Below, piece by piece: positions 1-7,512 of a stretch of 64,000 bases of DNA (positions are counted from its first letter, which is position 1; the number at the start of each line of letters is the position of its first letter). Below the pieces are notes generated by a model. That model saw only the letters and a program-made list of their open reading frames with translations. It was not told the DNA's origin and made no database searches. The stretch is from Alkaliphilus pronyensis. Lineage in GTDB: Bacteria > Bacillota > Clostridia > Peptostreptococcales > Natronincolaceae. The DNA is taken from assembly GCF_009017275.1 (NCBI RefSeq), contig NZ_WBZC01000019.1, forward strand, positions 1 to 64,000, written 5' to 3'. The position numbers and the translations under genes were made by a program.

Positions 1-250
1 TTACGCAGTCTGCCGGTTCTTTTGTTTCGCAAGGAATTCTTACTACACCTCAATTATTTAAATGTAGGGTCAATTTTTTCGTTTCTCTGCACTTCATATG
101 ATACTGTAAATCAAAGTAAAGAAAAGAGTTGCCATATGCCAAGACTAACAAGAAAAAAGATTCAAATTGATCTTTATAAAGTGATGCTATAGTGAGCAAA
201 TAAATAAGTTTGGGCTATAGGGAATAACGAAACAAATAGCCGTTCCTATG
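1..250 (+). mobile_element. Gutted REP-associated tyrosine transposase (RAYT) element
   Basis: The left part (about 9-53) carries GGTTCTTTTGTTTCG followed by TACACCTCAA. An inverted, diverged counterpart (CGAAACAAATAGCCGTTCCT) lies at 228-247. Between them a short reading frame (136-192) starts ATG at 136 and encodes MPRLTRKKIQIDLYKVML before a stop. That resembles the usual start of RAYT/TnpA_REP proteins (MPRxxRxKSxxxxYHVMLRG). The rest of the transposase is missing, so this looks like an element with its core deleted, flanked by its end repeats. The family assignment is from memory of the N-terminal motif. Similar left-end sequence recurs at 5971-6023 and 7513-7542. Confidence 0.55.
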
Positions 251-285
251 TTTGGCCTGTTTCACTACCTATGTTTCACTATTCA

Positions 286-321
286 AAAGCCATTTGAGAT
301 TTTACCCTTTCAAATGGCTTT
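286..321 (+). terminator. Perfect 12-bp hairpin upstream of the copper oxidase
   Basis: AAAGCCATTTGA (286-297) and TCAAATGGCTTT (310-321) pair perfectly around a 12-nt loop. It has a T-containing 3' side but no long T run. It probably ends transcription entering from the left and isolates the oxidase promoter. Confidence 0.45.
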
Positions 322-333
322 ATTCATTTGCAC

Positions 334-361
334 ACAGCAGCATCTGCTATTTCATATGATA
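334..361 (+). promoter_or_regulatory. Sigma-K-like sporulation promoter of the CotA-like gene
   Basis: AC at 334-335, a 17-nt spacer, then CATATGATA at 353-361 fits the sigma-K pattern AC-N16/17-CATAnnnTA. The gene it precedes resembles cotA, which in Bacillus subtilis is sigma-K dependent (established knowledge). An 8-bp inverted repeat, TATTTCAT/ATGAAATA (349-356 and 364-371), overlaps the -10 region. Confidence 0.5.
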
Positions 362-387
362 GTATGAAATAGTAAATTGAAAGGGGT

Positions 388-1962
388 ATGCTAAAAGTGA
401 ACCTATCCAAATTTGAAGATAAACTACCCATCATTAAGAATCTTAAACCTAAAGAGAAACTGGATGGAGTGCCTTATTACAAAATAAGGATGCAGCAATT
501 CAAACAAAAACTTCATAGAGATCTGCCAGAAACAACTGTATGGGGATTCGAAGGGAAGTATCCAGGCCCAATTATTGAGGTTCGAAGGAATGAGTGGATA
601 AAGGTTAAGTGGATAAATGATCTCCCAGAAAAACATTTACTTCCTGTTGATACCACCATACATGGTGCTGAACCCAATAAACCTAGAGTCAGGACTGTCA
701 TACATCTTCATGGTGGAGTAGTACGTCCAGAGAGTGATGGATATCCAGATGCATGGTTTACTAAGGGATACAAAATAGTAGGCCCCTATTTCACTAGAAA
801 AATATACGATTATCCAAACAGGCAGCGTGGAACTACACTTTGGTATCATGCCCATGCAATTGGTATTACACGTCTTAATGTATATGCAGGATTAGCAGGA
901 CCCTATATCATCCGTGACCCTTTAGAGAAATATCTTAACTTACCTGAAGGACAATATGAAATGCCACTGCTCATTCAAGACAGGTCCTTTAATGATGATG
1001 GCTCTCTTTACTATCCAACAGGACCACAACCACCTGTGCCGAATGTTTGTCCTTCTATAGTTCCTGATTTTTTCGGAGATACCATATTAGTGAATGGAAA
1101 GGTTTGGCCATACTTAGAGGTTGAACCAAGAAAGTACAGATTTCGAATTATTAATGGTTCAAACTCTAGATTCTATAGAATAAGGCTTTCGTCAGGTCAA
1201 CCCTTTTATCAAATAGGAAACGATGGAGGCTTGTTGGAAACACCTATTATTGCTAAACAGATATTATTAGCTCCTGCCGAACGTGCCGATGTAATCATCG
1301 ATTTTTCTAATTTTAGAGGACATAATATAATCATAACAAATGATGCCCCTTCGCCATATCCAAGGGGAAATCCTGTTGATTCTACTAATGAAGGACAAAT
1401 AATGCAATTTAGAGTATCGCTCCTGCTTTCACAATATGATTTTAGCACAATTCCTTATAGATTAAGCTCAATCATGCCTCTGTTTGAGAAGGATGCAAGA
1501 TTAACAAGAAACCTTACCCTAGTGAGGGAAACCGATAAATATGGAAGGGCATTTCTGCTTCTTGATGGTAAAAGATGGGATGATCCCATTACAATAAAAC
1601 CCCTACTGGGTAGTATAGAGGTTTGGAGCTTAATAAATCTTGCCAACTCTACCCATCCGATACACATTCATTTAGTGAATTTTCAAATCCTAGATAGACA
1701 GCCCTTTGATGTGGAGCATTATAAAAAAACAAAAAAGATACTTACTACTGGTACAGCAGTATTACCAGAACTAAATGAAAGGGGATGGAAGGATACAGTA
1801 AGAGCAAATCCCGGTGAAATCACTAGAATAATCATGAAATTTACTCCATATGTAGGTTTGTATCCATGGCATTGTCATATACTGGAGCATGAGGATCATG
1901 AGATGATGAGGCCCTTTGAAATTGTGAATCAAACATTTGATTATTTTCAAAGAATAAATTGA
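388..1962 (+). CDS. CotA-like multicopper oxidase (spore-coat laccase / bilirubin oxidase family)
   Basis: The product has 524 residues, close to the size of Bacillus CotA (513). All four copper-binding blocks are visible: HLHGG at 106-110, WYHAHAIG at 152-159, HPIHIH near 425, and HCHILEHEDHEMM at 495-507, whose Cys and Met are the type 1 copper ligands. The protein should oxidise phenolic or bilirubin-type substrates with reduction of O2 to water. It has no signal peptide, which fits a protein made in the mother cell and laid on the spore coat. The SD-like GAAAGGGG (379-386) ends one base before the ATG at 388. The in-frame GTG at 397 is 10 nt downstream of it and may be the true start. The gene stands alone behind a sigma-K-like promoter. 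Spore-coat role is inferred from family and promoter. Confidence 0.88.
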   Translation: MLKVNLSKFEDKLPIIKNLKPKEKLDGVPYYKIRMQQFKQKLHRDLPETTVWGFEGKYPGPIIEVRRNEWIKVKWINDLPEKHLLPVDTTIHGAEPNKPRVRTVIHLHGGVVRPESDGYPDAWFTKGYKIVGPYFTRKIYDYPNRQRGTTLWYHAHAIGITRLNVYAGLAGPYIIRDPLEKYLNLPEGQYEMPLLIQDRSFNDDGSLYYPTGPQPPVPNVCPSIVPDFFGDTILVNGKVWPYLEVEPRKYRFRIINGSNSRFYRIRLSSGQPFYQIGNDGGLLETPIIAKQILLAPAERADVIIDFSNFRGHNIIITNDAPSPYPRGNPVDSTNEGQIMQFRVSLLLSQYDFSTIPYRLSSIMPLFEKDARLTRNLTLVRETDKYGRAFLLLDGKRWDDPITIKPLLGSIEVWSLINLANSTHPIHIHLVNFQILDRQPFDVEHYKKTKKILTTGTAVLPELNERGWKDTVRANPGEITRIIMKFTPYVGLYPWHCHILEHEDHEMMRPFEIVNQTFDYFQRIN

Positions 1963-2148
1963 ATATATGTTTTTAAAAGGATAAGGGTTTGAAAAGCTTA
2001 GACTACATTCATCAAATTCACGACATACTAACTTGGAATAGTCGGTGGTTTTTTTATTCTAAATCCGCAAAATATCAATATACTAATAGTATTTTTGTAA
2101 TTGTTATTAATGATTGTATTAGTGTTGAACGGTCATAAAAAAACAAGA

Positions 2149-2202
2149 TTGACAACATGTTAGAAGTTAGATATAATTATAACATACCAACCAGTCTGTA
2201 TG
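2149..2202 (+). promoter_or_regulatory. Consensus promoter with overlapping TetR operator
   Basis: TTGACA (2149-2154), 17 nt, TATAAT (2172-2177) is a perfect sigma-A promoter. Just downstream, over the expected transcription start, is the dyad CATACCAACCAGTCTGTATG (2183-2202), whose half sites TAC--AC / GT--GTA are typical of TetR-family operators. It lies 10 bp before the tetR start codon, so autorepression is the simplest reading. Confidence 0.7.
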
Positions 2203-2212
2203 GAGGAGTGCC

Positions 2213-2806
2213 ATGAATACAAGAGATAAGATTTTAAGGATAGCATTTGAGGCGTTTATTGAAAATGGTTTTGAAAGTATTTCATTGAATCAGATTGTAA
2301 AACAGTCTGATTTAACCAAGGGTGCTTTTTATCATTATTTTAAGAGTAAGGAAGAATTATTAAATGAGGTTATTGAGAGTTATTTTATTAAATACATTAA
2401 AGAAATGACTGGGTCTATAAAAATAAGAAAAGGTTCAACAAAAGATAAATTATTATTTATTGTACATGCAATTGCCTCTAGGCCTGAATATGATGGTGAA
2501 AGCATTGTGGATGATCAAGAAAAAAAAATGTTTAACCTCTTTTTATCGGCTTTGAAAAAAGATGAGGGATTAAGGTTGCAATATATAAACAGTAATAAAA
2601 TGATATTAAGTGTCTTGTTATCTATCTTAGAAGAAGGAATTAAAAATAAAGAAATTAAATCTTCAGTGTGTCCAACTTCCTTTGCAAGCATTATCAATAC
2701 TCAGGTTAAAGGGACCTTATTTGCATGGATAACAACAGGAGAAGGTCAACTAGAAGAAAATCTAACAAGGAACTTACTTGGTTTGTATGATTTGATTAAG
2801 TGTTAA
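2213..2806 (+). CDS. TetR/AcrR family transcriptional regulator
   Basis: The product has 197 residues, the usual size for the family. The N-terminal HTH (about residues 3-52) shows the pattern DKILRIAFEAFIENGF, then LNQIVKQSDLTKGAFYHYF and KSKEELL. The C-terminal ligand-binding part is not diagnostic of a ligand. The start ATG follows GGAGGAG at a good distance. It is the first gene of a two-gene operon with the iron-sulfur protein 21 bp downstream, and a TetR-type dyad covers its transcription start, so it very likely represses itself and that gene. Confidence 0.9.
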   Translation: MNTRDKILRIAFEAFIENGFESISLNQIVKQSDLTKGAFYHYFKSKEELLNEVIESYFIKYIKEMTGSIKIRKGSTKDKLLFIVHAIASRPEYDGESIVDDQEKKMFNLFLSALKKDEGLRLQYINSNKMILSVLLSILEEGIKNKEIKSSVCPTSFASIINTQVKGTLFAWITTGEGQLEENLTRNLLGLYDLIKC

Positions 2807-2827
2807 AGCTAAAGGAGGGAAGATTTG

Positions 2828-3754
2828 ATGAATATGTCAAAAATTATTCCAAAGATCAATGATTGTGTAACACCATTAGAAGATGCTATATTACCAAATG
2901 AAATGTCAAAGGCAACGCTATCTGTGCCTGGCTTGATTTCCAAGTATTCCAGTGATAAAGTGCCTATACTAAAAAAGATTCCTGTTCTACCCTATATGCT
3001 TGGCTGCCTTTATGAAATTAGAAAAAGTTATCGTATTATCAACAACAATCCTTCTAATGTAAAAACAGAATATAATGAGAACATTATAAAAGAGCTAGAG
3101 GTTTTTGCTAAGAAGAATGGCATGTCAGAGATAGGATATACAAAAGTTACACCAGAAGTTGTCTTCAAAGATAAATTTGTCCAATATGATAGTGCAATTG
3201 TCCTTACAATGGAGATGAATCCAGAAATCATTAAAACTGCCCCATCGAAAAAAAGTATGAAAGAAGTTTTTAGAACATACTATCAACTATGCAGGTTTGC
3301 AAATAAAGCTTCCCAATTTCTTCAGAAGTATGGATATGGCGTTCATCCAGGTCCGGCACTTGGGGGAGATACTAACTATGGTTTATTAGCTAGAAATGCA
3401 GGTTTAGGAGAAGTGGGAAAGCATGGACTGCTTATAACCAAAATAGAAGGTAGTTCACTAAGAATCGGAAGTGTGTTTACTTCCATGGAACTTAGATATA
3501 ACACCGAAAACAAATATGCTTGGATTAGAAACTTCTGCAATAGTTGCAACAAATGCGTAAAAGCTTGTCCATCAGGTGCAATATATAAAGAAACAGAAAC
3601 TGATGAGCTAGGAAGAAAAAAGCATATTGACATTGCTCGCTGTGCTGTTCCATTTGCCAACGAATATGGCTGTACAGTCTGCGTGAAATCTTGCACTTTC
3701 TTCAGTAATGACTTTGATAAAATCAAAAAAGGGTATATGAAAAAACATTCTTGA
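2828..3754 (+). CDS. Bis-[4Fe-4S] iron-sulfur protein related to QueG / reductive dehalogenase C-termini
   Basis: The product is about 308 residues. The C-terminal third has two cluster motifs: CNSCNKCVKACP (CX2CX2CX3CP) and C-X9-CTVCVKSC. The central part (GGDTNYGLLARNAGLGEVGKHGLL) resembles the GxxGxxGKN-type region of epoxyqueuosine reductase and reductive-dehalogenase-like proteins. No signal peptide or membrane segment is seen, so it should be a cytoplasmic redox protein. ATG 2828 lies 9 nt after AGGAGG (2813-2818); a TTG at 2825 is also in frame. It is co-transcribed with a TetR regulator, which suggests inducible expression in response to a small molecule. The substrate is unknown. A shorter relative is encoded at 11567. 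Confidence 0.75.
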   Translation: MNMSKIIPKINDCVTPLEDAILPNEMSKATLSVPGLISKYSSDKVPILKKIPVLPYMLGCLYEIRKSYRIINNNPSNVKTEYNENIIKELEVFAKKNGMSEIGYTKVTPEVVFKDKFVQYDSAIVLTMEMNPEIIKTAPSKKSMKEVFRTYYQLCRFANKASQFLQKYGYGVHPGPALGGDTNYGLLARNAGLGEVGKHGLLITKIEGSSLRIGSVFTSMELRYNTENKYAWIRNFCNSCNKCVKACPSGAIYKETETDELGRKKHIDIARCAVPFANEYGCTVCVKSCTFFSNDFDKIKKGYMKKHS

Positions 3755-4125
3755 AAAGGTACAAATGAGTTGTTGGGTTTTGATGGTAACTTTACATTGC
3801 TATTATTTCACTAGTAAAACCACCATTGCATGTAGTACTGTGCATGAAACTCAGCAATTGTCAGACTGCGTAAAATCAAACTATAAAATAGCATATAAAA
3901 ACATATGTAGACGTTTAAATTGCAAGGTTTGTATGATGTAGTTAAAGAAAAAAAGGGTTACTAAAAAGAATATATATAGAATGAAAAAATATAAATCAAT
4001 TATATCTAATGCCGATAGCACTTGACGATATGATAGATGAAAATAGGATTTATAATCATATTGTAACGTCAGTAGGTGTTATATATAATTAAAACATAAT
4101 ATGATTACAGTAGGAGTAGGGAGTT
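3755..4125 (+). promoter_or_regulatory. Intergenic region with promoter for the next gene
   Basis: This 371-bp gap shows no gene. At its 3' end TTGTAA (4061-4066), 17 nt, TATAAT (4084-4089) is a plausible sigma-A promoter for the membrane-anchored protein at 4126. Nothing else was recognised. Confidence 0.45.
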
Positions 4126-4707
4126 ATGATAAATAAAAAAAATAAGTTCAAGTATGTAGTAGCATGTATTGTTATCTTATTAGTTCTAGTACTTACTGTG
4201 TATACCCAAAACCTAGTTCTAAAAAGCCATATCGGCACAAATTATTTTAATAATTTTGAAATTATGCAGTATTATTTAGGTTTGGCAATTAAATATTTGG
4301 AGCAAGAGGAAGTAACATTAGACATGGCTAATGCTTGTATTAGTTATGTTGATGCTTGGAGTTATACAACGACACTAAAAGGTGATTTTAATAGAACCGT
4401 TTTACAGGGCTACTATGACATTAATCGTATTGTAAACGACTATGAGTTTAGGGATGAGGTAACAAATAGATTAAGAGCATACCATAAAGCACTAGAAGTT
4501 GAGTTAGAAAATATACGAGATTCTAAAAATAATCATCCTATTACAAAGATTAACGATTTTATTGCGAGATTCACCCCTTTTCCTCGCATTGATGGAAAGA
4601 TATATTATGATTATTTAACAACAAATCCACAATACCAAAGCAGGTATCAATTTAGTTCACAAATAGGACAGTTGTTAGAAAAAAGATTTAACGAAAACTT
4701 AGATTAA
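4126..4707 (+). CDS. Hypothetical membrane-anchored protein
   Basis: The product has 193 residues and no recognised family. Residues 1-9 are basic and 10-27 form a hydrophobic segment (VVACIVILLVLVLTVYT) without a lipobox or clear cleavage site, so it is probably an N-terminal anchor with the rest outside the membrane. The remainder is predicted to be mostly helical, rich in Tyr, Asn and Glu. GGAGTAGGGAG precedes the ATG. It appears to be a single-gene unit. Confidence 0.65.
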   Translation: MINKKNKFKYVVACIVILLVLVLTVYTQNLVLKSHIGTNYFNNFEIMQYYLGLAIKYLEQEEVTLDMANACISYVDAWSYTTTLKGDFNRTVLQGYYDINRIVNDYEFRDEVTNRLRAYHKALEVELENIRDSKNNHPITKINDFIARFTPFPRIDGKIYYDYLTTNPQYQSRYQFSSQIGQLLEKRFNENLD

Positions 4708-4875
4708 TCATTTAAATACATTTGGCGTTCAGCAGCATTGCTAACCAATACATGAAAAGCATAAGCGCCATGATATTAGGTAATGTAAGTAAAACTGTTC
4801 ATAATACAAAAAATTGGTTTCTTTATGGAAAGAATTAGAATTGTATAGTTCTATGTTATAAAGGAGAGGAGCCTT

Positions 4876-4974
4876 AAAACAGCAAATGATCTACATACTT
4901 TCTTGAGGGATCTTTTTAAAGATGCTCTCCAATTAATGCTTGAAGTTGAGATAAATTGCTATCCTTCATTTTAA
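4876..4974 (+). pseudogene. N-terminal fragment of an IS256-family transposase
   Basis: The frame starting at 4876 reads KTANDLHTFLRDLFKDALQL and then MLEVE. This is the characteristic N-terminal block of IS256 (mutator-type) transposases, xxTxxDLxxxLRDLFKDxLQxMLExE. Similarity stops at about 4953 and a stop codon follows at 4972. No terminal repeats or further transposase were seen, so it is a short relic. The rest of the 4708-5039 gap holds the palindrome 4988-5010 and nothing else recognised. Confidence 0.6.
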
Positions 4975-4987
4975 TATTTAGAATTGA

Positions 4988-5010
4988 TTAAGGGACAACT
5001 TGTCCCTTAA
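4988..5010. repeat. 23-bp near-perfect palindrome
   Basis: TTAAGGGACAA (4988-4998) and TTGTCCCTTAA (5000-5010) form an 11-bp dyad around a single base. There is no T run on either side. It may be a mobile-element remnant or a transcript-stabilising hairpin. Confidence 0.5.
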
Positions 5011-5043
5011 AAATAATATAAAGGACTAACAAAGATCCTTTAT
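5011..5043 (-). terminator. Terminator of the toxin-antitoxin operon
   Basis: ATAAAGGA (5018-5025) and TCCTTTAT (5036-5043) form an 8-bp stem with a 10-nt loop. On the minus strand the stem is followed by TATTATTTTT. It overlaps the toxin stop codon. Confidence 0.5.
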
Positions 5044-5276
5044 ATTTCCTTAAGATATTTAAAAAATTCATCATTATTATCAAATTTTAAGTCTCTAATA
5101 TATTGTCTAAATAAACCTGTTGGTATATCTTTTCCCTGCTGATGTATGTGAATAGATATTCTTACATATTCCCCACTAATAGTGCCTTTCCACATTACAC
5201 CTTTTTTCTTACTCTCACACCTTAAACCAAGTGCTTTGCAAACCTTTCCTAAATCCCTGTAACTGCAAACAGCTAT
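5040..5276 (-). pseudogene. HicA-like toxin without a canonical start codon
   Basis: Reading on from the antitoxin, in the same frame after its stop codon, an open frame encodes about 78 residues. It contains YRDLGKVCKALGLRCESKKK and later IHIHQQGKDIPTGLFRQYI, a pattern like the HicA fold end (HxxxDIPxGTLRxIL). There is no ATG, GTG or TTG before the conserved region. The codon at the expected place is ATA (5276-5274), 8 nt downstream of an AGAGGGG ribosome binding site. A single ATG-to-ATA change would explain this. The toxin may be translationally dead, started at ATA at low efficiency, or made by readthrough. HicA assignment is from motif memory, and the usual GSH motif is not obvious. Confidence 0.5.
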
Positions 5277-5294
5277 AACACTCGCCCCTCTTTC

Positions 5295-5765
5295 TTAGAA
5301 AATTTCATCTAAGTTCAATACTGTAGCTAACTCTTCAAATGTGTTACAATGCTTTATTTTTAGATAATATGGATATAGTTTCTTCATTTCAGGTATTCTC
5401 ATATATAGCTCTAAATTATCAAAAAAATCCATAACATTGTCCATTAGAAGATCCATAAAAATCTGTAGAGTTTCTTCTTTCGTTTCTCCACTTGCATAAA
5501 TTTTTATTTCATTAAGACTTAATTCGTATTGATTGGTTGCATCATCAAAACTTATTTCAGTATTGAACCTATATGCACTCAAAATTTGTACTAACTCCCT
5601 GGTAGCTAATATTGATACAGTCTCTCCTCCTTTTTTAGCATTACCAGTAATAACTTCTTCAAAATCATTTATTGCTTTTGAAAAAACTTCACTTATGCTG
5701 TTTCTTAAGTCCCTTAGCCCTAAAACCTCCTTCTCAAAAACTTGCTTCTCTAAGCAAACTGTCAT
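5295..5765 (-). CDS. Phd/YefM-like antitoxin (PF12910-type) of a toxin-antitoxin pair
   Basis: From the start chosen here the product has 156 residues. It contains LRDLRNSISEVFSKAINDFE and GETVSILATRELVQILSAY, resembling the prevent-host-death-like antitoxins. A second half resembles a HicB-like domain (YELSLNEIKIYASGETKEET). The open frame extends up to 5840, but that upstream ATG lies inside the -10 box of the promoter and cannot be in the transcript. ATG 5765 has AAAGGGGGA 7 nt ahead and is preferred. The toxin frame follows its stop codon directly. The promoter carries a long inverted repeat, consistent with autorepression by the antitoxin. It should bind the toxin and its own operator. 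Confidence 0.7.
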   Translation of the reverse strand: MTVCLEKQVFEKEVLGLRDLRNSISEVFSKAINDFEEVITGNAKKGGETVSILATRELVQILSAYRFNTEISFDDATNQYELSLNEIKIYASGETKEETLQIFMDLLMDNVMDFFDNLELYMRIPEMKKLYPYYLKIKHCNTFEELATVLNLDEIF

Positions 5766-5831
5766 TTTAAATCCCCCTTTAAACTCATGGAAAAAGTTAG
5801 TTTTACTCATTTTTCTCAACCTTTCAATTGT

Positions 5832-5881
5832 ATTATACATTTACATGTACATTATGTCAATAGTGTGCATTATGTACATGT
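5832..5881 (-). promoter_or_regulatory. Promoter and inverted-repeat operator of the toxin-antitoxin operon
   Basis: On the minus strand TTGACA (5860-5855), 17 nt, TATAAT (5837-5832) is a perfect promoter. ACATGTACATTATG (5843-5856) and CATTATGTACATGT (5868-5881) are inverted copies matching at 13 of 14 positions, one in the spacer and one upstream of -35. This is a typical antitoxin operator arrangement. Confidence 0.65.
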
Positions 5882-5970
5882 TTAATATTATTCCTTACAT
5901 TCGGTAAAATATACTATTTTTTTTTAAAAAACAAAAAAAATAAAGGGACATATTGCCTCTTCTGAAACGC

Positions 5971-6023
5971 GAAACGCAGGGACGGTTCTTTTGTTTCGCA
6001 TGGGTTTTTTATTACACCTCAAC
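5971..6023 (+). repeat. REP-like copy 2 (left end of RAYT-type element)
   Basis: GGACGGTTCTTTTGTTTCGCA followed by TTACACCTCAA repeats the sequence at 9-53. GCGAAAC and GTTTCGC arms flank its core and could form a hairpin. No transposase remains nearby. The surrounding gap 5882-6238 shows only an A/T tract and weak promoter-like sequence. Confidence 0.6.
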
Positions 6024-6238
6024 TTTAGCTCCACTTAATTTGAAGCATCGAAACACTTATAGAACACTTAAAAATCAATAATATTAGTAACGCCACTTAG
6101 AAAAATTATATTAACTACATAGAATTACAAAATATTACAAATAAAACTGATATAATAGATATATATGCAACAACTTAGCATTTTGAACCGTCACTGTGTT
6201 TACCACTACGACTATATTATACTAGGAGTGATTAACCA

Positions 6239-6514
6239 ATGCTTAAATCTTTTTTAAAAATTTTTGTTAAAGAGGTTTTTATACTTGTTCCTGTATACAT
6301 ATTAGTTTATATATTAAGTAGCTTTTTTATTTATATTTTTCAATCTTATGTTTCTATGGAAGATTTTTTTGATAAGATATATGAATCATTTTTTTTAAAC
6401 GAAGGATATTTACATCATTTTAAAATATGGTTAGGAGTTTTTGTGGTAAGTTTATATGTTGATTTAATAAAGGAATTTGGAGATAAGGATCGTCAACACA
6501 CAAAAAATACATGA
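6239..6514 (+). CDS. Small hypothetical membrane protein
   Basis: The product has 91 residues, with one hydrophobic segment near residues 8-34 and a second near 62-76. ATG follows AGGAGTGATTAACC. The gene is very AT-rich compared with the housekeeping genes, and it lies just upstream of a polymorphic-toxin fragment. An immunity role is possible but is only an inference from position. No family was recognised. Confidence 0.45.
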   Translation: MLKSFLKIFVKEVFILVPVYILVYILSSFFIYIFQSYVSMEDFFDKIYESFFLNEGYLHHFKIWLGVFVVSLYVDLIKEFGDKDRQHTKNT

Positions 6515-6545
6515 TACATATCATATGTTTTTGTGTGTTTTTATA
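6498..6545 (+). terminator. Hairpin terminator after the small membrane protein
   Basis: ACACAAAAA (6498-6506) pairs with TTTTTGTGT (6529-6537), with inner pairing CATGAT/ATCAT, followed by GTTTTTAT. It covers the start of the next open frame, which argues that this frame is not translated from there. Confidence 0.45.
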
Positions 6546-6763
6546 ATAAAAAGTTTACTGCTAAAACCTTTAATGGAATAGAAGTTGTAACATCAGAATA
6601 TATTGGTAATTACAATTATGGTTTTACAGGAGAAATGATTTTTTCTCTTTCTATTTTATACACAGGAGGAGAATTTGCAGGTGGACATTTATTCACTCCA
6701 GAAGGTATGGATGATAGAAGTGCAATTGAAGCTGGTCATGATGATGCAGTTGATAACTGGTAA
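6533..6763 (+). pseudogene. C-terminal fragment of a toxin-44-like polymorphic toxin
   Basis: The frame encodes about 76 residues containing IGNYNYGFTGEMIFSLSILY and ending DDRSAIEAGHDDAVDNW. The NYxYGxTG...FS...L...D...I..G pattern resembles the end of the bacterial toxin 44 domain found at the C-termini of polymorphic toxins. There is no ribosome binding site, the apparent start lies in a terminator hairpin, and the N-terminal part of any toxin is missing. It is best read as a relic left by deletion. The family match is from memory and moderate. Confidence 0.4.
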
Positions 6764-6875
6764 AATATAAAAGTTATTAATACATAGATATAGCAAAGTA
6801 ATATTTAAAACTTAAAATATTACTTTGCTATATTAAATTTAATAATATATAATATAATCAAATTAAGGAGACTAT

Positions 6876-7295
6876 ATTATTAAGAAATTTTTAAAAATAA
6901 ATAGTGTAAGTTTTATATTAGGATTATTCTTTTTTATATTTTCAGTATTAAATTTGAATATATATCGGATTAATAGATTAAGTAATATTGATGTAAATAT
7001 ATTAGATTTAGTTTTTAAATTTATTTATATATTTATTATTATTTTAATTCCATATTTATTATTTTTACTTATTAAATTCCATTTAAATTTAAGGGGTTTG
7101 AATTATATATATATTTTCCTATGGATTCCTTATTTTTTTATTATGTTTAATTTATTTTTTGCTTTTTTCCCGATAGTTAATCCGCAAGAAATGCCTACAC
7201 CTGGCGGCGGAATACTTATAATGGTTTCTTCTGTATTTTATTGTATGTATTTATTTATTATTATTTGTAACTTAAATAATAAACTTAATTACTAA
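6876..7295 (+). CDS. Hypothetical multi-pass membrane protein, probably ATT start
   Basis: The open frame has four hydrophobic stretches and ends at 7295, giving about 139 residues. The first ATG, GTG or TTG is a TTG at 6954, which would cut through the first membrane segment and has no ribosome binding site. A clean AAGGAG (6865-6870) lies 5 and 8 nt before two consecutive ATT codons (6876, 6879). Translation probably starts at one of these, or the original ATG has mutated. It is extremely AT-rich. It sits in an island of toxin remnants and no function can be assigned. Confidence 0.4.
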   Translation: MIKKFLKINSVSFILGLFFFIFSVLNLNIYRINRLSNIDVNILDLVFKFIYIFIIILIPYLLFLLIKFHLNLRGLNYIYIFLWIPYFFIMFNLFFAFFPIVNPQEMPTPGGGILIMVSSVFYCMYLFIIICNLNNKLNY

Positions 7296-7329
7296 TATAG
7301 CCCTTTGGTTACAACTAAAGCGCTATATT
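7294..7329 (+). terminator. Long hairpin terminator
   Basis: AATATAGC (7294-7301) pairs with GCTATATT (7322-7329), and an inner CTTT/AAAG stem adds to it. AATTT follows. It overlaps the stop codon region of the membrane protein. Confidence 0.5.
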
Positions 7330-7512
7330 AATTTAACATATAGCTAAATTAGTTACTTAACAACCGTTTCCTAAGATAAAAACAATAGACTTTAGCGGCA
7401 TATCCTAGGAGCAAAAAAAGCCCCTGTGGTATTCCAGGTTCTATTGGTTTTATCTTTTTTTGTGCTACTTTTTCATTGGCGAAGGGCCAAAACAAGGGGA
7501 TAGTGTTTAATA

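Noticed and set aside
4022-4056. TTGACG ... TATAAT as promoter of the 4126 gene
   Set aside because: The spacer is 23 nt, too long; TTGTAA-N17-TATAAT at 4061-4089 is better.
5533-5907. 124-codon plus-strand frame opposite the antitoxin
   Set aside because: It is the antisense shadow of the antitoxin gene and crosses its promoter; the antitoxin has the family match, promoter and ribosome binding site.
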